Notes: generated by a model not told the origin, from the sequence alone. 64,000 nt of DNA from Oceanospirillaceae bacterium (GCA_013215445.1 JABSRA010000009.1:32702-96701), one strand, 5' to 3'; positions 8,431 to 18,483 are shown, numbered from the stretch's first letter. A program made the numbers and translations.

Positions 8431-9174
8431 ATGCTTGAGTTGCTAATTACCTACGCACCCAAATTTTTCGACGGCGCTCTGATGACCTTAAAGCTTACTT
8501 TTATCTCAGTGAGCATTGCCGCCTTATTGTCCCTACCTTTGGCGATTTTAAGACGCAGTAAAAATAGCGCATTACAACTGCCGATCCGCTTATTTGTCTC
8601 TTTCTTTCGTGGCACGCCGCTGTTGGCACAATTGTTCCTGGTTTATTACGGCTCCGGTCAATTTCGACTCGAGTTAACAGACTTGGGGCTGTGGTGGTTT
8701 TTTCGGGATCCACTCTATTGCGCCCTTTTCACCTTCACCTTGAATTCAACCGCCTACCAGATCGAAATACTGCGCGGCGCCTTACAAGCCGTGTCTAGCG
8801 GAGAAATTGAAGCCGCTGTAGCCATCGGCATGACGCGCCGTCTAATTTACCAAAAGATAATTTTGCCCCATGCTTATCGAATCGCCTTTCCGGCATTGGG
8901 CAATGAGGTCATTCTGATGCTCAAAGGGGGTGCCATCGCCAGTGTCATTACGCTGATGGATCTGATGGGTCGCACCCGTCAGGCGTTCTCTCAGACTTTT
9001 GACATCTCGGTGTACTTTTGGGCTGCGTTGTTTTATCTGCTCATTACCAGTGCCTTTGTCGTTGCCTGGCGTTTACTGGAGCGCAGGCTCACTCGCCATA
9101 TTGACTATCATGGCGTTAACAATCTCCCCAGCACATCTTCTGCAACTATGACGGGATTAAATAATGCCAGCTGA
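8431..9174 (+). CDS. Polar amino-acid ABC transporter permease (HisM-like)
   Basis: Second permease half, 247 aa, with the family start FFDGALMTLKLTFISV, an FFRGTPLLAQLFLVYYG segment and the EAA loop EAAVAIGMTRRLIYQKIILP. These are standard HisM/ArtM features. Its last 11 bp overlap the ATPase gene, implying coupled translation. The C-terminal tail is polar (about 20 residues) and slightly long for the family. Confidence 0.9.
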   Translation: MLELLITYAPKFFDGALMTLKLTFISVSIAALLSLPLAILRRSKNSALQLPIRLFVSFFRGTPLLAQLFLVYYGSGQFRLELTDLGLWWFFRDPLYCALFTFTLNSTAYQIEILRGALQAVSSGEIEAAVAIGMTRRLIYQKIILPHAYRIAFPALGNEVILMLKGGAIASVITLMDLMGRTRQAFSQTFDISVYFWAALFYLLITSAFVVAWRLLERRLTRHIDYHGVNNLPSTSSATMTGLNNAS

Positions 9175-9940
9175 TAGCATCGCCTTACAAGTAACCGATT
9201 TACACAAATCCTATGCTGGTATAGAGGTCCTTAAAGGAGTTTCTCTGAACGCAAATCAACACGATGTGATTAGCATCATCGGCGCCAGCGGCTCTGGTAA
9301 AAGCACCCTGTTACGCTGCCTCAACTTATTGGAAGTACCGGACTCCGGGCATATTCAAATCCAAGGTGAAACCTTAAATCTATATGCGCCCCACGGTGCA
9401 ACACCCAGTCACAAGTCACAGCGAAAAATTGAAAGTATTCGCAGTCGCCTGGGAATGGTGTTCCAGCAGTTTAATCTGTGGTCCCATATGACAGTGCTGG
9501 AAAATGTAATGCTCGGCCCCTGCTCTGTACTCAAGCGCAACCGCGATGAGGTAGCTGTTTATGCAAAATCACTCTTGGAAAGGGTGGGCATGTTAGACAA
9601 GTGCCACAGTTATCCCGACAATTTGTCCGGGGGACAAAAACAGCGTGTGGCCATCGCCAGAGCCCTGTGCATGAACCCGCAAGTGCTGTTGTTTGATGAG
9701 CCGACCTCAGCCCTGGACCCAGAATTGGTCAACGAAGTACTGCAGGTAATCCGCGAGCTGGCAGACGAGGGACGCACCATGATTTTAGTGACTCACGAGA
9801 TGCGCTTTGCCCGCGAGGTTTCCTCCCAAGTACTGTTTTTACATCAGGGAGAAATAGTCGAGCAAGGGCCACCCCAGCAACTTTTTAACGATCCGCAATC
9901 AAAACATTTGCAGCGATTTTTAGCCAGTGTGAATCTCTGA
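9164..9940 (+). CDS. Polar amino-acid ABC transporter ATPase (HisP-like)
   Basis: Energy-coupling ATPase of the importer, 258 aa. Walker A GASGSGKST near 43-51, Q-loop in MVFQQFNLW, signature LSGGQKQRVAIARAL, Walker B ending LLFDEPTSALD and a switch His in TLVTHEM-type context (LVTHEMRFAREV). The start overlaps the upstream permease by 11 bp. It is the last gene before a MITE-like element, which begins 11 bp after the stop. Confidence 0.93.
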   Translation: MPADSIALQVTDLHKSYAGIEVLKGVSLNANQHDVISIIGASGSGKSTLLRCLNLLEVPDSGHIQIQGETLNLYAPHGATPSHKSQRKIESIRSRLGMVFQQFNLWSHMTVLENVMLGPCSVLKRNRDEVAVYAKSLLERVGMLDKCHSYPDNLSGGQKQRVAIARALCMNPQVLLFDEPTSALDPELVNEVLQVIRELADEGRTMILVTHEMRFAREVSSQVLFLHQGEIVEQGPPQQLFNDPQSKHLQRFLASVNL

Positions 9941-9951
9941 CTACCCTTTAG

Positions 9952-10114
9952 CCTAGATTCGGCGATTGAGCGCGAAAAAGGAGTGCAAGATATTGGTGTG
10001 CATAGCAAATTAGAAAATTTTGTGGTCACCTTATTGGTGATGAAAATATTTTATGGTTTTCTAGGTGCATCAAGAGCTTGTGCTTACTTTCGTGATTCAA
10101 CTGCCGAATTTAGG
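9952..10114. mobile_element. MITE-like element, 163 bp, with 5-bp target duplication
   Basis: Inverted ends CCTAGATTCGGCGATTGA (left) and, reading inwards from the right, CCTAAATTCGGCAGTTGA. TTTAG flanks both sides (9947-9951 and 10115-10119), a likely target-site duplication. The core GTGGTCACCTT (10022-10032) with flanking bases recurs in the element at 22110-22306. No transposase ORF. It sits between the importer ATPase and dgcN. Confidence 0.65.
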
Positions 10115-10221
10115 TTTAGCCATCTACCACACAATATCAGCACCCTTTCAACCAACGTTTTCTCCCAGAGAGTATCGATTCGATTCAAAGGGAAAACTTT
10201 GCAGATAATTAGGAAACACTC

Positions 10222-11232
10222 ATGAAACAGACTGAATTAAAGACCCCTTATCTGATTTTTTTAGGGGATGCAGAAGACTTTTTAATGGCCAAAGTAGCCA
10301 AAGGTATCGCCCACTGGCGCCCCCAGAAATGTCTGGGGCAAATGCGCCTTAGCGGGGCCAAAGCTGACTTGGGCATCACCGAGATGTCCATTGCCGAGGC
10401 GGCAGCAAAAGGCGCCAAAACCTTTATTTTAGGCCTAGCGCCGATCGGGGGCACCCTGCCTCATGCGTGGCTGTCAATTTTGATCGAGGCGATGGAATCC
10501 GGCATGGATATCGCCAGTGGGCTCCATATCCAGCTCAATCAAAATTCAGACTTGGTGGCCGTCGCCAAACGCACTGGGCAGCAGATGATAGATGTCAGAC
10601 ACCCGCAATTAACCCTGGAGTGCGCCACTGGGGCCAAGCGCAGTGGTAAACGCCTGCTCACTGTCGGCAGCGATTGCTGCGTGGGTAAAATGTTTACCAC
10701 CCTGGCGATTCACCAGGAGCTACAGCGTCGCAGTATCAATGCGACTTTCAGGGCTACCGGGCAGACTGGGATCTTAATTGAGGGTGATGGCGTGCCAATA
10801 GATGCCATCGTCTCCGACTTTATCGCCGGTGCAGTCGAGCAGCTCTCACCGGACAACCACCCACAACACTGGGATATTATCGAGGGGCAGGGCTCACTGT
10901 TTCACCCGGCCTATGCCGGTGTCAGCTTAGGTCTACTGCACGGCGCTCAAGCCGATGTCATTATTTTGTGTCACGAGGCCGGTCGCACCCAGATGGATTT
11001 AATGGACGGCTTCCCGGTGCCTGATTTTGCCACCTTGATAGAGACCAATTTGCAACTTGGCCGTTTGACCAACCCCAATATTCGCCTCGGCGGCATCGCC
11101 TTAAATACCTCGGCCATGGAAGAGGGCGAGGCACTGGCTGAAATTGCCCGTTATCAGGCGCTATACGGTGTTCCCGTGGTAGACCCGGTGCGTACCGGGG
11201 TGACATTAATTGTCGACGCGATGGAGTTATGA
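10222..11232 (+). CDS. dgcN: D-glutamate N-acetyltransferase DgcN (DUF1611 family)
   Basis: Predicted to acetylate D-glutamate to N-acetyl-D-glutamate, the first step of the D-glutamate pathway described in marine Proteobacteria and haloarchaea. 336 aa, the DUF1611 family length, with a glycine-rich GSDCCVGKM loop at 149-157 and a later EGQGSLFHPAYAGVSLGLLH segment typical of the family. AGGAAAC precedes the ATG. It overlaps dgcA by 4 bp (ATGA), the translational coupling expected of enzymes in series. The family was long annotated as unknown or as a nucleotide-binding protein. Function is inferred from family and partner gene. Confidence 0.85.
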   Translation: MKQTELKTPYLIFLGDAEDFLMAKVAKGIAHWRPQKCLGQMRLSGAKADLGITEMSIAEAAAKGAKTFILGLAPIGGTLPHAWLSILIEAMESGMDIASGLHIQLNQNSDLVAVAKRTGQQMIDVRHPQLTLECATGAKRSGKRLLTVGSDCCVGKMFTTLAIHQELQRRSINATFRATGQTGILIEGDGVPIDAIVSDFIAGAVEQLSPDNHPQHWDIIEGQGSLFHPAYAGVSLGLLHGAQADVIILCHEAGRTQMDLMDGFPVPDFATLIETNLQLGRLTNPNIRLGGIALNTSAMEEGEALAEIARYQALYGVPVVDPVRTGVTLIVDAMEL

Positions 11233-12221
11233 GTATGCGTAAAATGAACATTTCAGTGGAGCAGTGGCCGCTTAAACAACCTTTTGTGATCTCACGTATG
11301 GCCCCGATGTTACACGGAGAAGTGGTAGTAGTAGAAATTTCAGAGCGGGGAATGGTCGGTCGCGGCGAGTGCGAGCGGGTCGATATTTTTGAGCCAGAAT
11401 ATCCCTCGGTGACGGATGCGATTGAACGCGCTCGAAAATTCGTTGAACAAGGCGCTAGTCGCCTGCAATTGTTAGACTTAATGCCTGCTGGGCATGCACG
11501 TAATGCCATAGACTGTGCACTGTTTGATCTGGAAGCCAAACAGAGCGGTAAAAGAGCTTGGCAACTGGCGGGCCAGCTGCAGGCACCTGAAAACGTTACT
11601 ACGGTATTTACCCTATCAATAGATAGCCCGCAAAACATGGCTCAGATGGCCGCCGCTAACAAAGACCGTCCGTTACTGAAGCTTAAATTGGGCCGTGAAG
11701 GCGATATGGAACGAGTCGCAGCGGTGCGTGCAGCGGCGCCTAACTGCCGCTTAATCATCGATGCCAACACCAGTTGGAGCTTATTACAGCTGCAACAATA
11801 CCTCCCCAAGCTCGCCGCACTGGGAGTGGAGATGGTAGAGCAGCCACTGCCACCGGGTGAAGATCACCTACTGGAGCAAGTTGAAGCCATTATTCCGCTT
11901 GCAGCGGACGAATCCTGCTTAGATCGCAGCTCGCTGCCCCAGTTAGTGGGCCGCTATCAGGTGATTAATATTAAGCTCGACAAAACCGGCGGTATGACCG
12001 AGGCACTGGCACTGGCAAAGGCCGCCACTGAGCAGGGTTTCGAGATTATGGTCGGTTGTATGATAGGCACTTCACTGGCGATGGCTCCGGCATTATTATT
12101 AGCGCAGCAAGCGCGCTGGGTCGATATTGACGCTCCGCTATTACTCGCCAGAGACCGTGAGCACGCCATGCTCTATGAAGGTAGCACAGTACATCCAGCG
12201 AGCGCGGCACTATGGGGGTAA
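11229..12221 (+). CDS. dgcA: N-acetyl-D-glutamate racemase DgcA (enolase superfamily)
   Basis: Predicted to racemise N-acetyl-D-glutamate to the L form, which a deacetylase would turn into L-glutamate. 330 aa, close to dipeptide epimerases in the muconate-lactonising subgroup of the enolase superfamily. The catalytic pair is KLK (Lys151, Lys153) with the second lysine in NIKLDKTGG (Lys249); metal ligands are Asp178 (IDAN), Glu204 (VEQP) and Asp227 (AADES). It overlaps dgcN by 4 bp. A dipeptide epimerase is the alternative annotation, but coupling to a DUF1611 gene points to DgcA. No deacetylase is adjacent, although the M20 enzyme at 32845 could be tested. Confidence 0.85.
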   Translation: MSMRKMNISVEQWPLKQPFVISRMAPMLHGEVVVVEISERGMVGRGECERVDIFEPEYPSVTDAIERARKFVEQGASRLQLLDLMPAGHARNAIDCALFDLEAKQSGKRAWQLAGQLQAPENVTTVFTLSIDSPQNMAQMAAANKDRPLLKLKLGREGDMERVAAVRAAAPNCRLIIDANTSWSLLQLQQYLPKLAALGVEMVEQPLPPGEDHLLEQVEAIIPLAADESCLDRSSLPQLVGRYQVINIKLDKTGGMTEALALAKAATEQGFEIMVGCMIGTSLAMAPALLLAQQARWVDIDAPLLLARDREHAMLYEGSTVHPASAALWG

Positions 12222-12563
12222 ACTTTGCGGGGCCGAGTCTGTCAGTAGATCTGAGGGCATTTTCGCACAACCAGTAAATTGGCCCTCACAGTCAAGGTGC
12301 TGGAGAGTGACTGTCGCGGCAATCACTCTTAGCACTCCTTATATTTCCTTAAAAACATCAGGATTAATTCAGTCAATACTCCGCTGTTTTATCCATTCTC
12401 GATAGTTTTGTAAAATAGTTATCCCTATCTGAAAACGACTTATGCAATGCCAACAAAGCGATAGAACTTTCTTAAAAATCGCCATCTTTGATTAAATTAG
12501 ACTTTAACGCTAAGCGCCTAGTAAAAATTAGTGAGATTGGACTTTGCCCGGTTAGAAACCCTG
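12222..12563. other. Intergenic region between convergent dgcA and TauE genes
   Basis: 342 bp with no supported gene. The stretch 12402-12447 resembles 2549-2595 (shared GATAGTTTT, CTGAAA and CGACT blocks). No clear terminator with a U tract was found. Confidence 0.4.
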
Positions 12564-13307
12564 CTACACCGGCCAGCCAGAAGCGATTAACTTGATACCG
12601 ATAATTAACAACATGCTCAAAATAATCCTCATGAACAATGCTTGATTAATTTTCTTCTGGATCACTAGTCCCAGTTTAACCCCCAGCCAAGCGACCGGTG
12701 CTAACATCGCGCCAATCAGCAGATTATCGGTATTGATCTGTCCCAGCACCATATAGGGCAGTAATTTTACCAAGTTTATCGCGGTAAAAAAGTACACCGC
12801 CGTTGCCAGAAAATCTTCTTTACTCAATTTAAGCGGCAACAGATAAAAATTCAGTGGTGGACCACCCGCATGGGCGATAAAACTGGTTAAACCCGCCACT
12901 AGTGCACAGATTCTCCCTATCCAAGGGTGGCCAGCTGTATCGAGCTTAATGCCCTGTAACAATCCCCAGAGTGAAAAAACCACTGACATAATGCCCAGTG
13001 ATAACATCAGTATTTGCTCGTCAAAGAAATCGTAGAGCAGATAGCCCAGTACAATACCCGTGATAGCAGGGGGCAGTAACAACCGCAGCAAATCATTGCG
13101 CTGCTTACCCCACCATGCTTTGACGCTTAATATGTCCATAAAAATCAATAGCGGTAACATAATCGCCGCTGCCCGTAATGGCCCTATTTGCAGCGCCATC
13201 AATGGCACCGCAATCACGCCAATGCCACCGGCAAAACCTGATTTAGAGATACCGGTGATTAATACCGCGATGATGGCCAACAGCCAAAATACAGTTGTCT
13301 CTTGCAT
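12564..13307 (-). CDS. Sulfite exporter TauE/SafE family membrane protein
   Basis: Multi-spanning inner-membrane protein, 247 aa, with about eight hydrophobic segments and the family features SGFAGGIGVIAVPLM near the N-terminus and AHAGGPPLNFYLLPL in the middle. Members export sulfite, sulfoacetate or other small organic anions, or remain unassigned. It is the intact counterpart of the fragment at 5198-5550. It is 60 bp after the FAH-family gene on the same strand and may be the last gene of the deoxysugar operon, perhaps exporting an acid product such as lactate; that role is a guess. Confidence 0.85.
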   Translation of the reverse strand: MQETTVFWLLAIIAVLITGISKSGFAGGIGVIAVPLMALQIGPLRAAAIMLPLLIFMDILSVKAWWGKQRNDLLRLLLPPAITGIVLGYLLYDFFDEQILMLSLGIMSVVFSLWGLLQGIKLDTAGHPWIGRICALVAGLTSFIAHAGGPPLNFYLLPLKLSKEDFLATAVYFFTAINLVKLLPYMVLGQINTDNLLIGAMLAPVAWLGVKLGLVIQKKINQALFMRIILSMLLIIGIKLIASGWPV

Positions 13308-13367
13308 GACTACTCACAAACCTATGCAGAATTACCGGCCTGCACAGTTGCACAGGCCTCGTTTAGT

Positions 13368-14213
13368 TTACTCGCTATCGACCACATTCTGACGCTGTAC
13401 GCCGAGGCCGGTGATACCCAACTCAATTTTATCCCCAGGCTTTAAATATAGCGATGGCTGCTGCCCCATACCGACACCTGGAGGGGTGCCTGTCGAGATA
13501 ACATCACCCGGCTGCAAACTCATGAATTGTGATAAATAAGCGACGATATGGGCCACACCGTATACCATGGTGTTAGTACTACCATCCTGATAACGCTGCT
13601 CATTAACCTCTAAATACATGCTCAGCGCTTGCGGCTGCGGTATTTCATCACGCGTCACTAACCAGGGACCGATGGGGCCAAAAGTATCACAAGATTTACC
13701 CTTCACCCACTGTCCCGCTCGCTCCAACTGGAAATCACGCTCCGACAGGTCATTCACTACACAGTAGCCTGCCACGTAATCCAGTGCATTGGCCTCGTCG
13801 ATATATTTGGCCTCTTTACCTATCACCACCCCCAGCTCCACTTCCCAATCAGTCGCCTTCGAAGTGCGCGGAATTTCAACATTGTCATGGGCACCCATGA
13901 TTGCCGAAGTTGCCTTAAAGAATATCACTGGCTCGGGAGGTACTTCCATACCCGCTTCAGCAGCGTGATCTGAATAGTTGAGACCAATACAAATAAACTT
14001 GCCTACTTTACCGACACAGGCACCGATACGTACACCTGCATCAACAGCGGGCAATAGCGCTAAATCTAAGGCTCTGATCTTCGCCATACTAGCATCGCTT
14101 AAATTATCCGCATCCACATCAGAGATATGCGCTGATAAATCACGGATAACGCCATCATTATCTAAAATACCAGGCTGTTCAGACCCTTTTTCACCAAAAC
14201 GTAATAATTTCAT
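13368..14213 (-). CDS. FAH-family hydrolase, probable 2,4-diketo-3-deoxy-L-fuconate hydrolase
   Basis: Probable last enzyme of oxidative L-fucose breakdown, cleaving 2,4-diketo-3-deoxy-L-fuconate to pyruvate and L-lactate. 281 aa of the fumarylacetoacetate hydrolase fold: FICIGLNYSDHAAEAG, the acidic metal region in DWEVELGVVIG, NDLSERDFQ, KSCDTFGPIGPWLVT and GDVISTGTPPGVGMG. GAGG sits 6 nt before the ATG at 14213 (a longer frame from TTG at 14225 is not needed). The neighbouring SDR and aldo-keto reductase favour this substrate over catechol meta-cleavage or ureidoglycolate. Confidence 0.8.
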   Translation of the reverse strand: MKLLRFGEKGSEQPGILDNDGVIRDLSAHISDVDADNLSDASMAKIRALDLALLPAVDAGVRIGACVGKVGKFICIGLNYSDHAAEAGMEVPPEPVIFFKATSAIMGAHDNVEIPRTSKATDWEVELGVVIGKEAKYIDEANALDYVAGYCVVNDLSERDFQLERAGQWVKGKSCDTFGPIGPWLVTRDEIPQPQALSMYLEVNEQRYQDGSTNTMVYGVAHIVAYLSQFMSLQPGDVISTGTPPGVGMGQQPSLYLKPGDKIELGITGLGVQRQNVVDSE

Positions 14214-14348
14214 ACCTAACCTCAAAATGGGCCTCAGCGGCCCAGTGATAACACGTTTGAAACTCTCTTATCCAACCGCTAAAACTGCTCGATTATCCCG
14301 ATAAAAAACGGCGAGTTGTTTCCTTTATTTCATTTCTTCTTTACTTTT

Positions 14349-15092
<744 letters not shown>

Positions 15093-15224
15093 TTAATCGC
15101 AGCATTTAAGCGCTGATCATTATTAACAAATGGTAGTATTTAGTGGGTGATGGGCATCGATAATACTGCAACTCTGCTCGGCATTACCCACACTTATAGC
15201 GGTTGCCCATACCTTTATGCTGGT

Positions 15225-16253
15225 TTATCCCCTGGCTGCTATCGGCGCATTGGGGTGTAACAGGTTTTTATCTTTTAGCTCTTGCCACAGCTCTGTCTTA
15301 ATCTGCGACTTTAGCGTCGCACAATTGAGCATCACTTCTGTGGCAGATTGCCCCCCGGGAATCACACTGACCACACTGGCATGTAACATCGGGAACTGGA
15401 TCGCCGCCTGTGCTATAGACACCTGATAACTAAGACAAACCTTCTCTATAGCCGCCACTCTCTGCTTGATGTTAGCAGGTGCCAACTCGTAATTATACAT
15501 CGCATTTTTGATTGCCCCGGTCGCCAAAATACCAGAATTAAACGGCCCACCCAAGACGATACCTGCACCCTGCTTTTCACACAGCGGTAAAAAAGACTCC
15601 AGTGCTGCCTGCTCTAATAACGTATAGCGACCGGCCAGTAAAAACAGATCAAAATCGCCCAGCAGCGCCATCTTTTCACAGACTTGCCACTCGTTTACCC
15701 CAACCCCGATGGCGGCAATATCACCGTTTTTACGCAGTTCACAGAGGGCCTGATAACCGCCTTCCATCACCTCATCAACCCGTTGATCCGAGGCCTGTTG
15801 TGAGCCGTGGGTAAAGATATCAACATCGTGAATATACATAATATCTAAACGGTCTAATTTGAGCCGCTGTAAGCTCTGCTCAAACGAGCGCATCACTCCA
15901 GCGTAAGAGTAATCGTAGACAATTTTATTATGGGGGGTATTAACGAAGGCACCTGAATTTACTTCACTGGCGGCGCAAGGGACTAATAATTTTCCCACTT
16001 TAGTGGATATCTGATAGCTCTCTCGCGGCAAGTTTGCCAAGAAATCAGCGAGACGCATCTCGGATAAGCCATGACCGTAGTGAGGCGCGGTATCAAAATA
16101 GCGAATACCACTACTCCACGCCGCCTCCAAGGTCTGCCTCGCCTGGACATCAGAGAGGGTCCGATATAAATTCCCCAGCGGTGCGCAACCAAAACCCAAC
16201 TCAGACAATTTTATTTCTTTCCCTCTCGAGGTGATAAATGTGTTCTGCTTCAT
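15225..16253 (-). CDS. Aldo/keto reductase, probable L-fucose (D-threo-aldose) 1-dehydrogenase
   Basis: Oxidises an aldose at C1 to its lactone, the first pathway step. 342 aa, AKR fold: GFGCAPLGNLYR, the catalytic Asp and Tyr in YFDTAPHYGHGLSE, Lys in ISTKVGKLL and His in MYIHDVD. The opening and the GPFNSGILATG segment match the D-threo-aldose 1-dehydrogenase/pyridoxal dehydrogenase subgroup. It overlaps the ATPase gene upstream by 4 bp (ATGA), tying it to the sugar importer. No lactonase is seen nearby, so hydrolysis of the lactone may be spontaneous or encoded elsewhere. Confidence 0.83.
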   Translation of the reverse strand: MKQNTFITSRGKEIKLSELGFGCAPLGNLYRTLSDVQARQTLEAAWSSGIRYFDTAPHYGHGLSEMRLADFLANLPRESYQISTKVGKLLVPCAASEVNSGAFVNTPHNKIVYDYSYAGVMRSFEQSLQRLKLDRLDIMYIHDVDIFTHGSQQASDQRVDEVMEGGYQALCELRKNGDIAAIGVGVNEWQVCEKMALLGDFDLFLLAGRYTLLEQAALESFLPLCEKQGAGIVLGGPFNSGILATGAIKNAMYNYELAPANIKQRVAAIEKVCLSYQVSIAQAAIQFPMLHASVVSVIPGGQSATEVMLNCATLKSQIKTELWQELKDKNLLHPNAPIAARG

Positions 16254-17323
16254 ACTGCTTCACCTACTCTGAGGCGTAACTCTGAGTGTTTATCAAATAA
16301 ATACACCCTGCTCGAGGTGATTTTAATACTCACTTTAGCACCCATTTGTGACTCGAAATCGGCATTCATTCTCACCACTATTTGCGCGGTTGCTCTCTCA
16401 TCCTCGATAGAGCAAGTCACAATGGTCTCATCCCCCGTCAGCTCGATAGAATATATCTCTGCACTGATCTGCCCACCTGCGTCGACAATGGTAATATCCT
16501 CGGGTCTAACGCCCAAGATTACCCCTGCTTGATCGGACATTTCAGCACAGTCATATTCACAGGCTTCACTGCGAAATACCCCCCCTTTAATCGCGCCGCG
16601 AATAAAATTCATCTGCGGAGAGCCGACAAAACTTGCCACAAACAAATTCGCCGGATTGTTGTAGATTTCACGCGGCGGTGCCAACTGCTGCACCACCCCC
16701 TGATTAATCACCGCCACTTTGTCGGCTAAGGTCATCGCTTCTATTTGATCGTGGGTAACATAGACAGTGGTCACGGCCAATTTCTTTTGTAAATGCTTTA
16801 GCTCTGCGCGCATCTGCGAGCGCAACTGCGCGTCTAAGTTAGATAACGGCTCATCCATCAAGAATAATTTAGGACGGCGCACCATGGCTCTGGCTAGCGC
16901 CACGCGCTGGCGCTGGCCCCCTGATAGTTGCTTTGGATAGCGCTGTAAGTAGTCTTCTAAGTGCACCGCTTTGGCTGCCTCTAATACCGCCTTCTCCCGC
17001 TCAGGCGTTGGCATTTTACGCATCAACAGAGGGTAGCCGATGTTTTCTGCCACACTCATGTGCGGGTAGAGCGCGTAGCTCTGAAAGACCATCGCGATAT
17101 CACGGTACTTAGGTAATACATTGGTGACTTCTTGCCCCTGGATATAGACCTCTCCAGCACTGGCAGTTTCTAACCCTGCGATCACCCGCAACAAGGTAGT
17201 TTTGCCACAACCTGAGGGGCCTAATAAGACTAAAAACTGCCCCTCTTCAATAGTTAGATCGACCCCTTTAACCACTTCGGTACTGCCGTAGCTCTTGCGA
17301 ATCCCCGTTAGTTTTACGCTCAT
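16250..17323 (-). CDS. Sugar ABC transporter ATPase (UgpC/MalK family)
   Basis: Cytoplasmic ATPase of the CUT1 sugar importer, 357 aa. Walker A GPSGCGKTT near 35-43, signature LSGGQRQRVALARAM, Walker B ending LFLMDEPLSNLD, H-loop in YVTHDQIEAMTLADK, and a C-terminal TOBE region with LGVRPEDI. AAGGA precedes the ATG. It follows the permeases by 84 bp and overlaps the aldo/keto reductase gene, so importer and catabolism are one transcript. Confidence 0.92.
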   Translation of the reverse strand: MSVKLTGIRKSYGSTEVVKGVDLTIEEGQFLVLLGPSGCGKTTLLRVIAGLETASAGEVYIQGQEVTNVLPKYRDIAMVFQSYALYPHMSVAENIGYPLLMRKMPTPEREKAVLEAAKAVHLEDYLQRYPKQLSGGQRQRVALARAMVRRPKLFLMDEPLSNLDAQLRSQMRAELKHLQKKLAVTTVYVTHDQIEAMTLADKVAVINQGVVQQLAPPREIYNNPANLFVASFVGSPQMNFIRGAIKGGVFRSEACEYDCAEMSDQAGVILGVRPEDITIVDAGGQISAEIYSIELTGDETIVTCSIEDERATAQIVVRMNADFESQMGAKVSIKITSSRVYLFDKHSELRLRVGEAV

Positions 17324-17407
17324 TTTCTAATTCCTTTCCATCATTATTCTTATAATGTGTAGTTATTCTTGTCGCTATCGCTCTTTAACTTTTTAACTGC
17401 GAAGCTA

Positions 17408-18460
17408 CTACCCTTTAACCGCCCCAGCCAACTGGCCTTTATTGATTAACTTACCAATAAAGCCCGCGGCGATTAAAACGGGGATGATCATCACCACAAT
17501 CAGCACTGACATATACCACCACTGCGGCCCGCGGGTGGCATTTTGTGCCGCCACCATTAACGGCATGGTCTGGGCATCGACCGTGGAGAGAAACAATGCC
17601 AGCAAATACTCGTTCCAGGAGAGAATTAAAATCAGCATGGTAGTCGCCGCTAAACCAGGTTTAGCCAGCGGCAGATAAATGGTCAAAAATACCCGCATCC
17701 GCGAGGCGCCATCCAGCATCGCACTCTCTTCTAACTCCACCGGAATTTTGGCAAAAAAGTCGCGCATTAACCACACGGCTATCGGCAAGTTGACCGCCAT
17801 ATAAGTGACGATCAAGGCAAAGTGCGTGTCCAGCAAACCCAGTTGCTGAAACATAATGTAAATGGGTAATACTGAGACTACTGGCGGCATAATCCGCTGG
17901 GAGATAATCCAAAACAAAATATCATTGTTGCCGAGGGTACGGCTAAAATGGCGACTAAACGACAGTACAAAAATAACGAATAAGGCCGCGCCTATGCTCA
18001 GCGACAACTGCCACTGCATACCGATTGCCACCGTCAAATACACCACCAGCCCCACCGCACCAATAAAGCCTATAATGCTGCCAAGTTTGGGTTTGTACTC
18101 TATTCTAGTCAGTGCATAGGCCGACATAGAACCGATAAATACCGCCAGCACCGTACTGATCGAGGCAATAATGATCGAATTCAAATAGGGCCTGAGCGTA
18201 TCTTGCCCCAAATCGATAAAGATATACTTCCAGGCGTGCAACGAGGGTTCAAAATCGATAAAGGGAATGTAATAGGGCCCATCGGAAACGTGAATCGGCA
18301 GCTTAAACGAGGTGACGAACAGCCAGTACAGCGGAAACAACACCACAAAACTCCAGACAAACAGGATGCTGTAGGTAAATACTTTATTCAGCGGTGACAT
18401 CGACTGCAAATTTTTCGGTTCGCTAATTCTCTGCCACAGGCTTCTTGTTGCTAAACTCAT
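17408..18460 (-). CDS. Sugar ABC transporter permease (MalG-like, enlarged)
   Basis: Inner-membrane permease, 350 aa, against about 270-300 for most MalG-type proteins. After TM2 (SAYALTRIEY) an additional segment of about 60 residues carries two extra hydrophobic stretches (IIGFIGAVGLVVYLTVAIG and LSIGAALFVIFVLSF). The EAA loop is ELEESAMLDGASRMRVFLTI, followed by YLPLAKPGLAATT. AGGAGAG precedes the ATG. It pairs with the permease upstream, which is enlarged as well. Confidence 0.9.
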   Translation of the reverse strand: MSLATRSLWQRISEPKNLQSMSPLNKVFTYSILFVWSFVVLFPLYWLFVTSFKLPIHVSDGPYYIPFIDFEPSLHAWKYIFIDLGQDTLRPYLNSIIIASISTVLAVFIGSMSAYALTRIEYKPKLGSIIGFIGAVGLVVYLTVAIGMQWQLSLSIGAALFVIFVLSFSRHFSRTLGNNDILFWIISQRIMPPVVSVLPIYIMFQQLGLLDTHFALIVTYMAVNLPIAVWLMRDFFAKIPVELEESAMLDGASRMRVFLTIYLPLAKPGLAATTMLILILSWNEYLLALFLSTVDAQTMPLMVAAQNATRGPQWWYMSVLIVVMIIPVLIAAGFIGKLINKGQLAGAVKG

Positions 18461-18483
18461 CTCTCTCTCCTAGGGTGCGCCTG

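Noticed and set aside
10961..11638. 225-codon minus-strand ORF opposite dgcN and dgcA
   Set aside because: Antisense shadow of two well-supported genes with strong motifs.
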